Shown: positions 16,685-25,854, counted from the stretch's first letter. The stretch: 64,000 bases of DNA from Halomonas smyrnensis AAD6 (GCF_000265245.1 NZ_AJKS02000005.1:186001-250000); one strand, 5' to 3'. Notes: generated from the sequence alone by a model not told the origin. Made by a program: numbers and translations.

Positions 16685-19099
16685 CTAGCAGAAGCGCGTC
16701 AGGAACGCCTCGGACTCGCTCGGCCGCCCCAGATGGAAGCCCTGCAGCAGCTGCACGTCCTGCGACGCCAGCCAGCGCAGCTGCGTCGCGCTCTCCACGC
16801 CCTCGGCGACGATCTCCAGGCCGAGCTGGCGGCAGAAGCGCACCATCGCCGCATAGGCCTCGACCGCCCGCTCATGGCGCCCGGCCGCCTCGAGCAGCTC
16901 GCGGTCGAGCTTGACCGCATCGAAGGGCAGCCGCTGCAGCAGCCGGAAGGCGGTATAGCCGGTGCCGAAATCGTCCAGCGAGACCCGCACACCGAGGCGG
17001 CGCAGCTCGACCAGCGTCTGCTCGAGGCCCACCAGCTCGCCGAAGTCGGCGTGCTCGGTGATCTCGATCTCGAGCTGGCCGGGCGGCAACCGTCTCTCCC
17101 GCAGCGTATCGGCCAGCCCCGGCACGAAGGCCTCGTCCTCGAGGGAGGCCAGCCCGACGTTGATCGACAGCCGGAAGTCGTCGCCCAGGCGCGCCCGATG
17201 CCGACTCAACCAGTCGATGGCCTCCTGGATGACCCAGTGATCCAGCTGGCGCGTCAGGCCGAGGCTCTCGACCACCGGCAGGAACTCGCCCGGTGACACG
17301 GCACCGTATTCGGGATGCTGCCAGCGCAGCAGCGCCTCCGCGCCCAACAGGCGATGATCCCGGGTGGCGAACTGCGGCTGGAAGACCAGCCGCCACTGGG
17401 ACTGCGGCGCGTCGATCAGCGCCTCGATCGCCTCCGCCAGATGGCGAAAGCGCGTCGCCGATCCGGGCTCTCGCGGCATGACACGGCACAGGGGCTGCGA
17501 CCAGCCGCGCCGGTCGAGATGCCTCACTCCCTCGTCCAGCGCGTCGCGGCACTGGGCGATGTCGGCGCCCCGGTCGCCGAGACACAGCAGGCTCGCATAC
17601 CAGTTCAGCCGCTGTCCGCCGTGCTGGGGCGAGAGCTCGCCGAGGCGCGCCAGCACGCCGTCGAACAGCACCTCGACATCCACCGCCAGCGCCGAGGCCG
17701 GTATCCAGCCCAGCAGGTTCATGCCGGGCCCCGCGTAGAGATGCCAGTCCGCGGGCAGCGCCTTGCGCATCGCCGGGAGCTGTTCGCGCAGAATCGACTT
17801 GGCGGCGGTCAGCCCGAAACGTTCGCGGGCCTCGCGCAGCTGCGGCGAGGCGAGCTCGAACAGGCAGCCGCCGCAGCTCGGCGCCTCGGCCTCCCACAGC
17901 TGCTGGCTGGGCAGCCCGCTGGCCTGATCGATCATCAGCCGCCGCTGGCGAAGGGCGATGCGTCGCCGCGACCAGCCCATGACCAGCAGGCCGCCGCCCA
18001 GCACGCCGCTACCACCGAGGCCGGCCCACAGCAGCATCGAACGCTGATCCTCGACCTGCCGCATGGCGTCGTTGACGCCGATCCATTCGATGGAGCCGGT
18101 CAGCGGCGCCGGCACCCTAGCATGCCAGCGAGCGTCCAGCACCCGGCGGCCTTCCGCCACGACCTGACGCTCGGGCTGACGTTCGAAGATCGGGCTCAGC
18201 AGCGTCTCGATGGCCAGGGTGGCCGCCCGCCGGGTGTCGAGCAAGGTGCCGCCGGCGCAGCCGAGGTCCAGCTGGTACGGCAGATGGCAGAAGACCGGCA
18301 CGCCCTCGGCGGCCAGCGCCTCCAGCCAGCCCCGGCGCGTCGGATCGAGATCGCCGCTACCGGTGGTCTGGCCCTCGACCAGATACACCCGGGTAGCGTC
18401 CGGCAGCGCGTCCAGCGCCTCGATCACCGCCGCCGGCGTCCAGTCCCACAGCACGCCGGCCAGCCGCCCCGACGAGGACGCCCGCAGCCGCGACACGAAG
18501 GCCCGGGTCAGGTCCTCGCCGACGACGGTGTCATCCCCCAGCACCAGCCAGGGCACCGGCGCGCCGAATGCCTGCCCCAGGAAGGCCAGCGACGGCTCGG
18601 CCACCTCGGTGGTCTCGATCCGCTTGATGCCCGCGTCCCGCGCCCGCTGCTGCAGCGCCGGATCATTGATGCCGATCGCCACCACGCGAGACGCCTCGCG
18701 CCAAGCCTCGGGGCGGGAGAGATAGAAGGCCAGGGCCGCATCATCGAGCAGCAGCAGACGATCGCTGGGCGTCACCGCGAAGCGCCCTGCCAGGCGCTCG
18801 CGCTGCAGGCTGAAGCCACGCTCGCGGCCCAGGCGCCGGGCATCCAGATAGTCCACCTCGAGCGCCGGCACGCCGAGCCGTTCGGCCGCCTCGTCGAGAC
18901 GAGCCAGCAGCTCGTCGGTCCACAGGTTGCCGCGGTGATAGGAGGCCAGCACCTGGATGCGCGAGGCCTCGCCGGCGGACGCGGTGCCGCTGGCCCCGCT
19001 CGCGGGCACGGCCGATGCCGACGACGCGGCGATCACGAGCCCCGCCAGGCAGCGGCACAGCAGGAGCTTGAGGTGTGGTAACCGCGTTCGCGACCGCAT
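16685..19099 (-). CDS. Periplasmic-sensor GGDEF-like/EAL phosphodiesterase
   Basis: An 804-residue membrane protein predicted to hydrolyse c-di-GMP. It has a signal peptide, then a long periplasmic region (about 45-345) that resembles the ABC substrate-binding-like sensor fold (IQVLASYHRGNLWTDELLARL, LVLGDDTVVGED). A single helix (LLWAGLGGSGVLGGGLLVMG) and a degenerate GGDEF-like region without a GGDEF motif follow. The C-terminal EAL domain keeps its catalytic residues: EALLRW, SINVG, EITEHADF, DDFGTGY, VKLDREL and AEGVES. It is therefore probably active, with the GGDEF-like part non-catalytic. It sits close to a diguanylate cyclase, giving an opposing pair in one neighbourhood. Confidence 0.88.
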   Translation of the reverse strand: MRSRTRLPHLKLLLCRCLAGLVIAASSASAVPASGASGTASAGEASRIQVLASYHRGNLWTDELLARLDEAAERLGVPALEVDYLDARRLGRERGFSLQRERLAGRFAVTPSDRLLLLDDAALAFYLSRPEAWREASRVVAIGINDPALQQRARDAGIKRIETTEVAEPSLAFLGQAFGAPVPWLVLGDDTVVGEDLTRAFVSRLRASSSGRLAGVLWDWTPAAVIEALDALPDATRVYLVEGQTTGSGDLDPTRRGWLEALAAEGVPVFCHLPYQLDLGCAGGTLLDTRRAATLAIETLLSPIFERQPERQVVAEGRRVLDARWHARVPAPLTGSIEWIGVNDAMRQVEDQRSMLLWAGLGGSGVLGGGLLVMGWSRRRIALRQRRLMIDQASGLPSQQLWEAEAPSCGGCLFELASPQLREARERFGLTAAKSILREQLPAMRKALPADWHLYAGPGMNLLGWIPASALAVDVEVLFDGVLARLGELSPQHGGQRLNWYASLLCLGDRGADIAQCRDALDEGVRHLDRRGWSQPLCRVMPREPGSATRFRHLAEAIEALIDAPQSQWRLVFQPQFATRDHRLLGAEALLRWQHPEYGAVSPGEFLPVVESLGLTRQLDHWVIQEAIDWLSRHRARLGDDFRLSINVGLASLEDEAFVPGLADTLRERRLPPGQLEIEITEHADFGELVGLEQTLVELRRLGVRVSLDDFGTGYTAFRLLQRLPFDAVKLDRELLEAAGRHERAVEAYAAMVRFCRQLGLEIVAEGVESATQLRWLASQDVQLLQGFHLGRPSESEAFLTRFC

Positions 19100-19378
19100 C
19101 GGGAACCCGACTCGTTTATGTTCAAGGCCTTATCTGACGCCTTGTCGCTCCGGACGTCAACCGAAAGTACTGACGCAAGCCCTCGCCCCGCCGGCGGCCG
19201 AAGACGGCGAGCTCGCCGGCACCGAGAGGGCGTTCCACGTGCTGTGGCCTGCCAACCGCTCTCTGGAGCCCGGCGTGGGCACGAGGATCGACGCGCTCAA
19301 GCAGGCAGCCCGGGACCGCCACGACTTCGTCCGCTGAGCCTGCATCAGGGGTGGCGGAGGATGGCGGGCAGGAGGAAG
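19100..19378. other. Divergent intergenic region with a possible gene remnant
   Basis: The 279 bp between the EAL gene and the flavoprotein gene hold no secure gene. On the plus strand a frame ending at 19337 reads as plausible protein over its last 55 residues or so (for example GTERAFHVLWPANRSLEPGV). An ATG at 19118 in the neighbouring frame begins MFKALSDALSLRTSTES. Together they could be a small gene broken by a frameshift, but I recognise neither part. Confidence 0.3.
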
Positions 19379-20572
19379 ATGGCGCTATCCCGGTCACATG
19401 GCGATGCCATGACATCCCTCGCCCCTCACGACGTGCCGCCCCGCTCATCGGCGGCCCCCCTGCTGCTGGTCGGCGCCGGCCACGCGCACCTGCACCTGAT
19501 CCGCCAGCGGGAGCGCCTGCCCATGCCGCGGGTGATGCTGCTCGATCCCGGCGGCTTCTGGTACTCCGGCATGGCCGGCGGCGTGCTGGGCGGCCAGCAT
19601 TGCCCCGCCGCGGACCGAATCGATCCCATGGCGCTCGCCCGCCGCCATGGCGTCGAGGGCCTGCGCGGCCGGCTGGCCGAGTTCGATCCCGCACGACGCG
19701 AGGCGCGGCTGGACGACGGCCGACGCCTGGCGGTATCGGCCGTCTCGTTCAATCTCGGCTCGACGGTGAACACGCCGCCGGCCCATGCCGAGGGGCCCGA
19801 GGTGTGGCCGGTCAAGCCGATCCCTCGTCTGGTGGCGCTGCGCCACCGGCTGGCGCGCGACTTTGCTGCGGGAAGCTGCCCGCGGCTGCTGGTGGTCGGC
19901 GGCGGCGCCAGCGGCGTCGAAGCGGCCTGCCAGCTGCGGGCCCTAGCCGACCGCTACGGCGTCGAGCCGACCATTCGCCTGCTGACCCGGTCGGCGGAGC
20001 TGCTGCCGGGCGCCCCGCCAGGCGCGGTGCGCTGGCTGCGGCGCCGGCTCGCCCGGCGTCGCATCACGGTCGAGACCGGGCTCGAACTGGTCGCCCATCT
20101 GCCGGGCGGCATCATGGCGACGCCCGCGGGACAGCCCGCCGGCGACGACAACGCGCGTTTTGTCGCCGCCGAGCACGTGGTTCACGCCGTTGGCCTGGCG
20201 CCGCCGCCGGTGATCGAGCGACTCGGCCTGCCGACGATTCCCGGCCGCGGGCTGGCGGTCACCGACAGCCTGCAGAGCCCGGCGGCTCCCTGGGCCTTCG
20301 CCGCCGGCGACTGCGCCGCCATCATCGACCACCCACTGCCGCGGCTCGGCGTCTACGGGGTGCGCCAGGCGCCGGTGCTGCGGGACAACCTCATCGCCTG
20401 GTGGCGCGGCGAGGCGCTGCGCCCCTACCGGCCCCAGCCCCGGGCGCTGTCGATCCTCGATCTGGGCCGCGGCCAGGCGCTGGCGATACGCGGCGGCGCC
20501 TGGTGGGGCGGACGGCTGGCCCGGTACTGGAAACGCCGGCTGGACGAGCGTTTCCTGGCCGGCTATCGCTGA
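19379..20572 (+). CDS. SelD-type FAD/NAD(P)-dependent oxidoreductase (stand-alone)
   Basis: A 397-residue pyridine nucleotide-disulfide oxidoreductase-like flavoprotein. The FAD-binding motif is unusual: LLLVGAGHAHLHLIRQ. This GxGHxH variant is characteristic of the NADH dehydrogenase-like domain found fused to selenophosphate synthetase SelD. A second Rossmann motif (LLVVGGGASGVEAACQL) and a C-terminal FAD motif (WAFAAGDCAAI) are present, but no SelD kinase domain follows. The start is uncertain: ATG 19379 has AGGAGG only three bases upstream, and ATG 19409 is an alternative. Its substrate and electron acceptor cannot be named. Confidence 0.75.
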   Translation: MALSRSHGDAMTSLAPHDVPPRSSAAPLLLVGAGHAHLHLIRQRERLPMPRVMLLDPGGFWYSGMAGGVLGGQHCPAADRIDPMALARRHGVEGLRGRLAEFDPARREARLDDGRRLAVSAVSFNLGSTVNTPPAHAEGPEVWPVKPIPRLVALRHRLARDFAAGSCPRLLVVGGGASGVEAACQLRALADRYGVEPTIRLLTRSAELLPGAPPGAVRWLRRRLARRRITVETGLELVAHLPGGIMATPAGQPAGDDNARFVAAEHVVHAVGLAPPPVIERLGLPTIPGRGLAVTDSLQSPAAPWAFAAGDCAAIIDHPLPRLGVYGVRQAPVLRDNLIAWWRGEALRPYRPQPRALSILDLGRGQALAIRGGAWWGGRLARYWKRRLDERFLAGYR

Positions 20573-20591
20573 AGGGCGCGCTGAAGGGCGA

Positions 20592-21863
20592 TCAGGCCGA
20601 GGCCGCGAGGGCCTGGTCCAGATCGGCGATGAGGTCGTCGATGTGCTCGATGCCGATCGACAGCCGCACCATGTCGTCCGTCACGCCGGCGGCCTTCAGC
20701 TCCTCGTCGTTGAGCTGACGATGGGTGGTGGCGGCGGGGATCGAGGCACAGCTCTTGGCGTCGCCGATGTTGACCAGCCGCAGGATCAGCCCCAGGGCAT
20801 CGTAGAAGCGCGCGCCCGCCTCGCTGCCGCCCTGGATACCGAAACTGAGTATTCCCGAGGCGCGCCCTTTCATATAGCGGCTCGCCAGGGCATGGTCCGG
20901 ATGATGCTCGAGGCCAGCATAGTGCACCCAGGTGACCCGCGGATGGTTCTCCAGATGGCGGGCCACCGCCAGGGCGTTGTCGCTGATGCGCTCGATGCGC
21001 AATGCCAGGGTCTCGAGCCCCTGCAACAGCTGCCAGGCGGACTGGGCAGAGAGCGCCGCGCCCATGTTGCGAAGCGGCACCACCCGGGCGCGCCCGATGA
21101 AGGCGGCCTCGCCCAGATCCCGGGTATAGCAGACGCCATGGTAGGAGACGTCCGGCTCGTTGAGCAGCGGGAAACGCTCGGCGTGATCGGCCCAGGGGAA
21201 ACGCCCCGAATCGACGATCACCCCGCCCACGGTGGTGCCGTGCCCGCCGATGTACTTGGTGGCGGAATGGATGACCACATCCGCCCCGTGCTCGATGGGC
21301 CGGCACAGGAAGGGCGTGGGCACGGTATTGTCGACCATCAGCGGTACGCCATGGCGGTGGGCGAGCTCGGCCAGCCGCGCCAGGTCCACCACGCCCCCGG
21401 AGGGATTGCCGACGCTCTCGCAGAACACCGCCTTGGTCCGGGCGTCGATCAGCCCCTCCAGCGCCCCGAGGTCGTCCTTGTCGGCGAAGCGCACCTCGAT
21501 GCCCTGGCGCGGCAGGGTATGGGCGAAGAGATTGTAGGTGCCGCCGTAGAGTTCGCTGATCGAGACGATGTTGTCACCGGCCTCGGCCACGGTCTGGAGG
21601 GCGTAGGTGATGGCCGCCATGCCGGACGCCACCGCCAGGCCCGCGATACCGCCCTCCAGGGCCGCCACACGCTGCTCCAGTACGGCACAGGTCGGATTCA
21701 TGATCCGAGAGTAGATATTGCCTTCTACCTTGAGATCGAAGAGATCCGCCGCATGCTGGGCGCTGTCGAAGGCGAAAGAGGTGGTCTGATGGATCGGCAC
21801 GGCGACGGCATGCTGGTCGTCGGGGGCATAGCCGTGATGCAGGGCGAGCGTTTCGGGCTTCAT
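20592..21863 (-). CDS. metY: O-acetylhomoserine sulfhydrylase (Cys/Met metabolism PLP enzyme)
   Basis: PLP-dependent enzyme of 423 residues that would form homocysteine from O-acetylhomoserine and sulfide in methionine synthesis. The family is recognisable from LHHGYAPDDQHAVAVPIHQTTS, the YSRIMNPT segment and the PLP-lysine motif SATKYIGGHG. The length and the MetY-type insertions favour MetY over cystathionine gamma-synthase. The start is ATG 21863, preceded by GGAG; longer frames to 22079 lack support. It may also act on O-succinylhomoserine (MetZ-like). Convergent with the flavoprotein gene. Confidence 0.9.
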   Translation of the reverse strand: MKPETLALHHGYAPDDQHAVAVPIHQTTSFAFDSAQHAADLFDLKVEGNIYSRIMNPTCAVLEQRVAALEGGIAGLAVASGMAAITYALQTVAEAGDNIVSISELYGGTYNLFAHTLPRQGIEVRFADKDDLGALEGLIDARTKAVFCESVGNPSGGVVDLARLAELAHRHGVPLMVDNTVPTPFLCRPIEHGADVVIHSATKYIGGHGTTVGGVIVDSGRFPWADHAERFPLLNEPDVSYHGVCYTRDLGEAAFIGRARVVPLRNMGAALSAQSAWQLLQGLETLALRIERISDNALAVARHLENHPRVTWVHYAGLEHHPDHALASRYMKGRASGILSFGIQGGSEAGARFYDALGLILRLVNIGDAKSCASIPAATTHRQLNDEELKAAGVTDDMVRLSIGIEHIDDLIADLDQALAASA

Positions 21864-22195
21864 GACAGCTCCTTGAGCGGAAGACGAGACGTTAGAGGGC
21901 GTACCGAACAATACTAATCCTACGCGGATTCCGAGGTATCTTAGCGTTTCGTCTGTCGAAGCCCTCCTGGCGAGCACCGGACACGCGAAAGCCCCCTGCC
22001 GATCCTCGCCTGACACCTCGACTTGCACCATGGCCCGTGCGGCGGCGTACGCCACGGGCGGCGCTTCAAGGCCGAGCATCGATCAAGAATATCCACGTTC
22101 CGTAAAAATGACGAAGGCCGGGGCAAGTGACGACGATTCTCATGGCTCACGATGATCAAGTATCATGACCTCCCATCACAGGGAACGGCGGCACC
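21864..22195. other. metY-gntR divergent intergenic region
   Basis: About 330 bp of lower-GC DNA between two divergent genes, presumably holding both promoters. I looked for a SAM riboswitch and for tandem MetJ boxes upstream of metY and could not support either. Near the GntR gene there is a short inverted repeat (listed separately). No small gene is evident. Confidence 0.5.
22152..22166. promoter_or_regulatory. Candidate GntR operator (inverted repeat)
   Basis: ATGAT-CAAGT-ATCAT is a perfect 5-bp inverted repeat with a five-base spacer, 30 bp upstream of the GntR-family start codon, and overlaps a TATCAT -10-like box. Position and symmetry suit autoregulation. The arms do not match the common FadR-subfamily TGGTnnnACCA form. 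Confidence 0.35.
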
Positions 22196-22882
22196 ATGGA
22201 CAGCACCCCTCGACAGAACCTCGGCATCAGCGCCTACCGCTGGCTCAAGCAGGACATCATCCGCGGCGTCTGCCCGCCGGGCGAGAAGCTGCTGATGAGC
22301 CGGCTCAAGGAGCGCTACGATCTCGGCGTCGGCCCGCTGCGCGAGGCGCTGTCGCAGCTGGTCGCCGAACGGCTGGTGGTCGCCATCAGCCAGCGCGGCT
22401 ACCGGGTCGCGCCGATGTCGCGCGAGGAGCTGGCCGATCTCTATGATGCCCGCGCCCAGCTGGAGGGCCTGATGCTGGAGCTGGCCATCGAGCGCGGCGA
22501 CGACGCCTGGGAGGCCGACGTGCTGGCCAAGGCCCATACCCTCGCCAAGGTCATGGAGGTGCACAGTCCCGAGGAGATGCTCGACGTCTGGGACACTCGC
22601 CACCAGGCCTTCCATACCGCGGTGGTCGCCGGCTGCAACTCGCCCCACCTGATGCAGGCGCGCCAGGGGCTGTTCGACCAGGTCGAGCGCTATCGCCACC
22701 TTTGGCTGCAGGAGACGGTACTCTCCGACGAGGCCCTGGCACGCAAGCGCGAGGAACACGCCGCCCTGGTCGACGCCATCCTGACCCGCGACGCCGAGCG
22801 CTCACGATCCATGATGCGCGAGCACCTGATGACGCCGGTGCCGATCATCCTCGATGCGATGCAGCGCCGGGGGCTGGCATAA
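22196..22882 (+). CDS. GntR-family (FCD domain) transcriptional regulator
   Basis: A 228-residue regulator with an N-terminal winged helix (about 10-75; KQDIIRGVCPPGEKLLMSRLKERYDLGVGPLREAL) and a C-terminal all-helical FCD ligand domain (about 85-220). The FCD metal/ligand residues appear as the aspartate and histidines of DVWDTRHQAFHTAVV, EEHAALVDAI and REHL. This is the FadR subfamily; the KLLMSRLKERYDLGVGPLREALS pattern recalls CsiR-like regulators. It usually senses an organic acid. It is divergent from metY, but nothing shows that metY is its target. Confidence 0.88.
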   Translation: MDSTPRQNLGISAYRWLKQDIIRGVCPPGEKLLMSRLKERYDLGVGPLREALSQLVAERLVVAISQRGYRVAPMSREELADLYDARAQLEGLMLELAIERGDDAWEADVLAKAHTLAKVMEVHSPEEMLDVWDTRHQAFHTAVVAGCNSPHLMQARQGLFDQVERYRHLWLQETVLSDEALARKREEHAALVDAILTRDAERSRSMMREHLMTPVPIILDAMQRRGLA

Positions 22883-22979
22883 GCCGAGGCCGCCGTGACG
22901 GGATCGTATTGACCGCGGTCATCGTGTTGTCACGGAAGTCGGGGGATACTCGTCCTGACCCCACGGAGGAGTGATCGCC

Positions 22980-23198
22980 ATGCCCCTGCCCCATCTGCTG
23001 CACCTGACCCGCGACCAGGAACTACGCCTCGAACGCCTCGCCGAGCGCTGCGGGCTGCCCCGCCACGAACTGCTCGAGCGCCTGGTCACCGAGGGCATCG
23101 CCAATCTCGAGAGTGAGCTGATGATCGAGGGCGCCGGCCTGCGCCGGGCCGAACGCAGCATCGACCAGCTGCTGCGCGAGAGCGGCCTGGGCGCCTGA
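22980..23198 (+). CDS. Small helical protein of unknown function
   Basis: A 72-residue protein, MPLPHLLHLTRDQELRLERL at the start, rich in leucine, arginine and glutamate and predicted helical. The pattern of a short polar N-terminus followed by two amphipathic helices recalls ribbon-helix-helix proteins, but I cannot identify it as one. The start was chosen at ATG 22980 because GGAGGAG lies eight bases upstream; GTG 22971 directly abuts that site. Codon use matches the neighbours. Convergent with the universal stress protein gene. Confidence 0.6.
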   Translation: MPLPHLLHLTRDQELRLERLAERCGLPRHELLERLVTEGIANLESELMIEGAGLRRAERSIDQLLRESGLGA

Positions 23199-23244
23199 CG
23201 GCCCCAGAACGGGTCTTCCATCGGAAACGAGCCGCCGTCCCCGC

Positions 23245-24078
23245 TCAGTGATGCAGCAGGACGGCCCTGGGGGTATGCGCCAGCAGGCCGGCGGTGGTCG
23301 AGCCCTTCAGCCACTCGTGGAGCACCCCCGAGCCAAAGGCGCCGATGGCGACGAGATCGCCCTCCTCGGCCAGCGCCGCCAGCCTCTCGACCGGATGGCC
23401 CTCGGCGACATGGGTCTCGATCGCGATGCCGTGGGTCGCCCCGTAGCGCTCCACCGCATCGAGGTGATGCCTGGCCCGTGCGCTGTCACGATCGATGGCC
23501 CAGGCCTGCACCGGCAGCGACAGGGCGCTGGCCAGCGCGACGCTGCTGGCCATGACGCGACGCATGGCGGCCCCGCCGTCCACCCCGATCAGCACCCGCT
23601 CGAGTGGTTCGTCGACCACGCCTGCCACCAGCACCGGCAGCTCCGCACGATGCAGCAGGTGGCGTATCACTTCCCCCGCCTGGGGATGCCAGCGCTTCTC
23701 GGCGGACACGCCGTGCCGCCCCAGCACGATCAGGTCGCACTCCCTGGCCGCCAGCAGCAGCGTCTCGAGCAGCGGGCCGTGCAGCTCGCGCGTCTCGCCG
23801 TCGAGGCCTGCCTCCCGCGCGGCGCGCCTGACGTGGCCGAGACGCTCCCTGATTCGACGCCCCACCTGAGGATCCTCGCCCGAGTGGGGGAATTCGCCCA
23901 GCGACAGGAAGCCGCCCTGGCTAACGTCCCGCGTCGGCAGTGTCGAGTGGTCATCATGCCCGTCGACATGCACGGCAAGCAGCCTGGCCTGCAGCGGCGC
24001 GGCGAGATCCAGCGCCAGCGACGCCGCCACGCCTCCCGCGGCGGAGCCGTCCACGCCCAGCAGCAACGACTTGAACAT
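23245..24078 (-). CDS. Tandem-domain universal stress protein
   Basis: A 277-residue protein with two UspA folds in tandem, similar in layout to UspE-type proteins. Domain 1 starts MFKSLLLGVDGSAAGGVA; domain 2 starts near ERVLIGVDGGAAMRRVM. The second domain keeps the ATP-binding pattern GxxGx(9)GST as GAFGSGVLHEWLKGST followed by PRAVLL, while the first has a degenerate version (GRHGVSAEKRW...). This suggests one nucleotide-binding and one structural domain. The start ATG 24078 has GGAGGGAG six bases upstream. Confidence 0.88.
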   Translation of the reverse strand: MFKSLLLGVDGSAAGGVAASLALDLAAPLQARLLAVHVDGHDDHSTLPTRDVSQGGFLSLGEFPHSGEDPQVGRRIRERLGHVRRAAREAGLDGETRELHGPLLETLLLAARECDLIVLGRHGVSAEKRWHPQAGEVIRHLLHRAELPVLVAGVVDEPLERVLIGVDGGAAMRRVMASSVALASALSLPVQAWAIDRDSARARHHLDAVERYGATHGIAIETHVAEGHPVERLAALAEEGDLVAIGAFGSGVLHEWLKGSTTAGLLAHTPRAVLLHH

Positions 24079-24181
24079 CGGGGACTCCCTCCGCGGAGGA
24101 CCGCGTCGATGGGTGTCCCTTGGGTATATGCCACCGACACGCCGATCGCCAGAGGAATCCCTGGCGAACGCGCCCGGGGAC

Positions 24182-25138
24182 TCAGCGGAAGGCGGCGCGG
24201 AAGCGTCGGTGCTCGGCCAGCGCCCGCTCGGCGGACACCGCCTCAAGGCGCAGCTCCTGGCCCGGCAGGCACTGCGCCAGCCGCGCGCAGGCAAGTGGCG
24301 TCAGCGCCCCCAGGCGTGGATAGCCGCCGATGGTCTGGCGATCGTTGAGCAGCGCGATGGGCTGGCCGTCCGGCGGCACCTGCACGGCACCTAGGCTAAT
24401 CCCCTCGGAGATCATGCTGGTCAGCCGACAGCGCAGCGTCGGCCCGCGCAGGCGCACGCCCATGCGGTCGGCGCGGTCGTCGACCCGCCAGAGCGTATTG
24501 AAGGCCGCGGCCAGGCTCGCGCCCTCGAACTCGGCGATCTGGGCCCCCGGCAGCAGCGACAGCCGTGGCATCGCCGCATAATCAGGCCGCGCTTCCGCAG
24601 GCGCCTCACGCTCGTCGCCGACCGGGTGCTCCCCCGCCTCGGTGCCGACGTGCAGGACATCGCCCTCGGCCAGGGCGTGCCCCCGTCCATCGTGGCCGCC
24701 GAGCCCCTCGCGCACCACGCCGGCCAGGCTGCTGAGCACCGGCTCGGCGCGAAAACCGCCGGCCACGGCCAGATAGGCGCGCAGCCCGCCGACCGGCTGG
24801 GCGAAGCGCAGCACCTGGCCGGGACGCAGGCGAAACCGCTGCCAGGGCGAGAGCGGCCTGTCATCGAGGGTCGCGCCGAGATCCGCGCCGGCCAGCGCCA
24901 GCGTCAGCTCGCGCTCGGCCTCCAGAGCCAGGCCGCCGAGCGTCACTTCCAGCGCCGCCGCCCCCCAGGCGTTGCCGGCCAACCGGTTGGCCCAGGCCCA
25001 GGCCTGCAGATCGGCGGGGCCGCCCTGGGTCACGCCCAGCCGGCGCACGCCGAAGCGCCCGGCGTCCTGAAGCAGCGCCAGCGGCCCCGGGCGCGTGACC
25101 CGCAGCCCCGCCACGGCCTTCCGTATCACCGCCGTCAT
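24182..25138 (-). CDS. pxpC: 5-oxoprolinase subunit C
   Basis: Large subunit (318 residues, KipA/biotin-dependent carboxylase-like fold) of the ATP-dependent 5-oxoprolinase PxpABC, which opens the toxic by-product 5-oxoproline to glutamate. The family start RPGPLALLQDAGRFGVRRLGVTQGGPAD is clear, as are WRVDDRADRMGVRL and the ending QTIGGYPRLGALTPLACARLAQ. Its start overlaps the pxpB stop (ATGA). Confidence 0.93.
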   Translation of the reverse strand: MTAVIRKAVAGLRVTRPGPLALLQDAGRFGVRRLGVTQGGPADLQAWAWANRLAGNAWGAAALEVTLGGLALEAERELTLALAGADLGATLDDRPLSPWQRFRLRPGQVLRFAQPVGGLRAYLAVAGGFRAEPVLSSLAGVVREGLGGHDGRGHALAEGDVLHVGTEAGEHPVGDEREAPAEARPDYAAMPRLSLLPGAQIAEFEGASLAAAFNTLWRVDDRADRMGVRLRGPTLRCRLTSMISEGISLGAVQVPPDGQPIALLNDRQTIGGYPRLGALTPLACARLAQCLPGQELRLEAVSAERALAEHRRFRAAFR

Positions 25139-25854
25139 CGCCTGTCCTCCATGGTCGTGACATCGGCGCCCAATCGCACCAGTGCCTGCTTCGAGACCGG
25201 CACGAAGCGCACCCGGTCGCCCACCCGGAGCAGGCTGAAGCCGTCACGGTCGCGGTCGAACAGCCGCGCGGCGGTGCGCCCGATCAGGTTCCAGCCCCCC
25301 GGCGAGACGGCGGGATAGGCCGCGGTCTGGCGCCCGGCGATGCCGACGCTGCCGGCGGGCACCTTCTTGCGTGGCGTCTCCAGGCGCGGCGTCTCGAGCC
25401 GTGGGTCGACGCTGCCCATGAAGGCGAAGCCCGGCGCGAAGCCCAGCGCATAGACGCGATAGGTCACCTCGGCATGACGTGCGATGGTCTCCGCCACGTC
25501 GAGCCCCGCCCGCTCGGCCAGGGGCACAAGCTCCGGGCCGACGCTCTCGTGATACCAGGTCGGAAGCTCATGAACCTCGCCCTGGCCATCCGCCTCGTCG
25601 GACGCCAGCGCGGCCAGCGTCTCGGCGAGGCGGGACCGCGCCTCGCCAGGCGTCATCCGCATCGGATCGAAGATCACCAGCAGGGTGGTATAGGACGGCA
25701 CCAGGTCCACCAGGGCGTCGCCGAAGGCCGCCTCGCAGTCGCGCACCAGGGCGGTGATCCAGGGCAGGTTGGCCTCGTCGATGACATCGAACAGCCGCAC
25801 CAGCCAGCCGTCGAGCCCCGCCGACTCCAGTCGCGGCAGGCCCGGGGCGCTCAT
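25135..25854 (-). CDS. pxpB: 5-oxoprolinase subunit B
   Basis: KipI-like subunit, 239 residues. Recognised by the central [16 protein letters not shown] and the following [34 protein letters not shown], both conserved in PxpB/KipI. With PxpC it forms the ATP-using part of 5-oxoprolinase. ATGA overlaps at both ends (with pxpA and pxpC) show a tightly coupled operon. Confidence 0.94.
   Translation of the reverse strand: MSAPGLPRLESAGLDGWLVRLFDVIDEANLPWITALVRDCEAAFGDALVDLVPSYTTLLVIFDPMRMTPGEARSRLAETLAALASDEADGQGEVHELPTWYHESVGPELVPLAERAGLDVAETIARHAEVTYRVYALGFAPGFAFMGSVDPRLETPRLETPRKKVPAGSVGIAGRQTAAYPAVSPGGWNLIGRTAARLFDRDRDGFSLLRVGDRVRFVPVSKQALVRLGADVTTMEDRR

Noticed and set aside
17315..19081. 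588-codon plus-strand open frame opposite the EAL gene
   Set aside because: Antisense shadow; the minus-strand protein has intact EAL motifs and a signal peptide.
20592..22079. Longer metY protein starting near 22079
   Set aside because: The additional 72 residues do not resemble the family N-terminus and lack a ribosome site; ATG 21863 has GGAG and the conserved start.
21864..22100. SAM riboswitch or tandem MetJ boxes upstream of metY
   Set aside because: I could not align the leader to a SAM aptamer core, and only weak single matches to AGACGTCT-like boxes are present.
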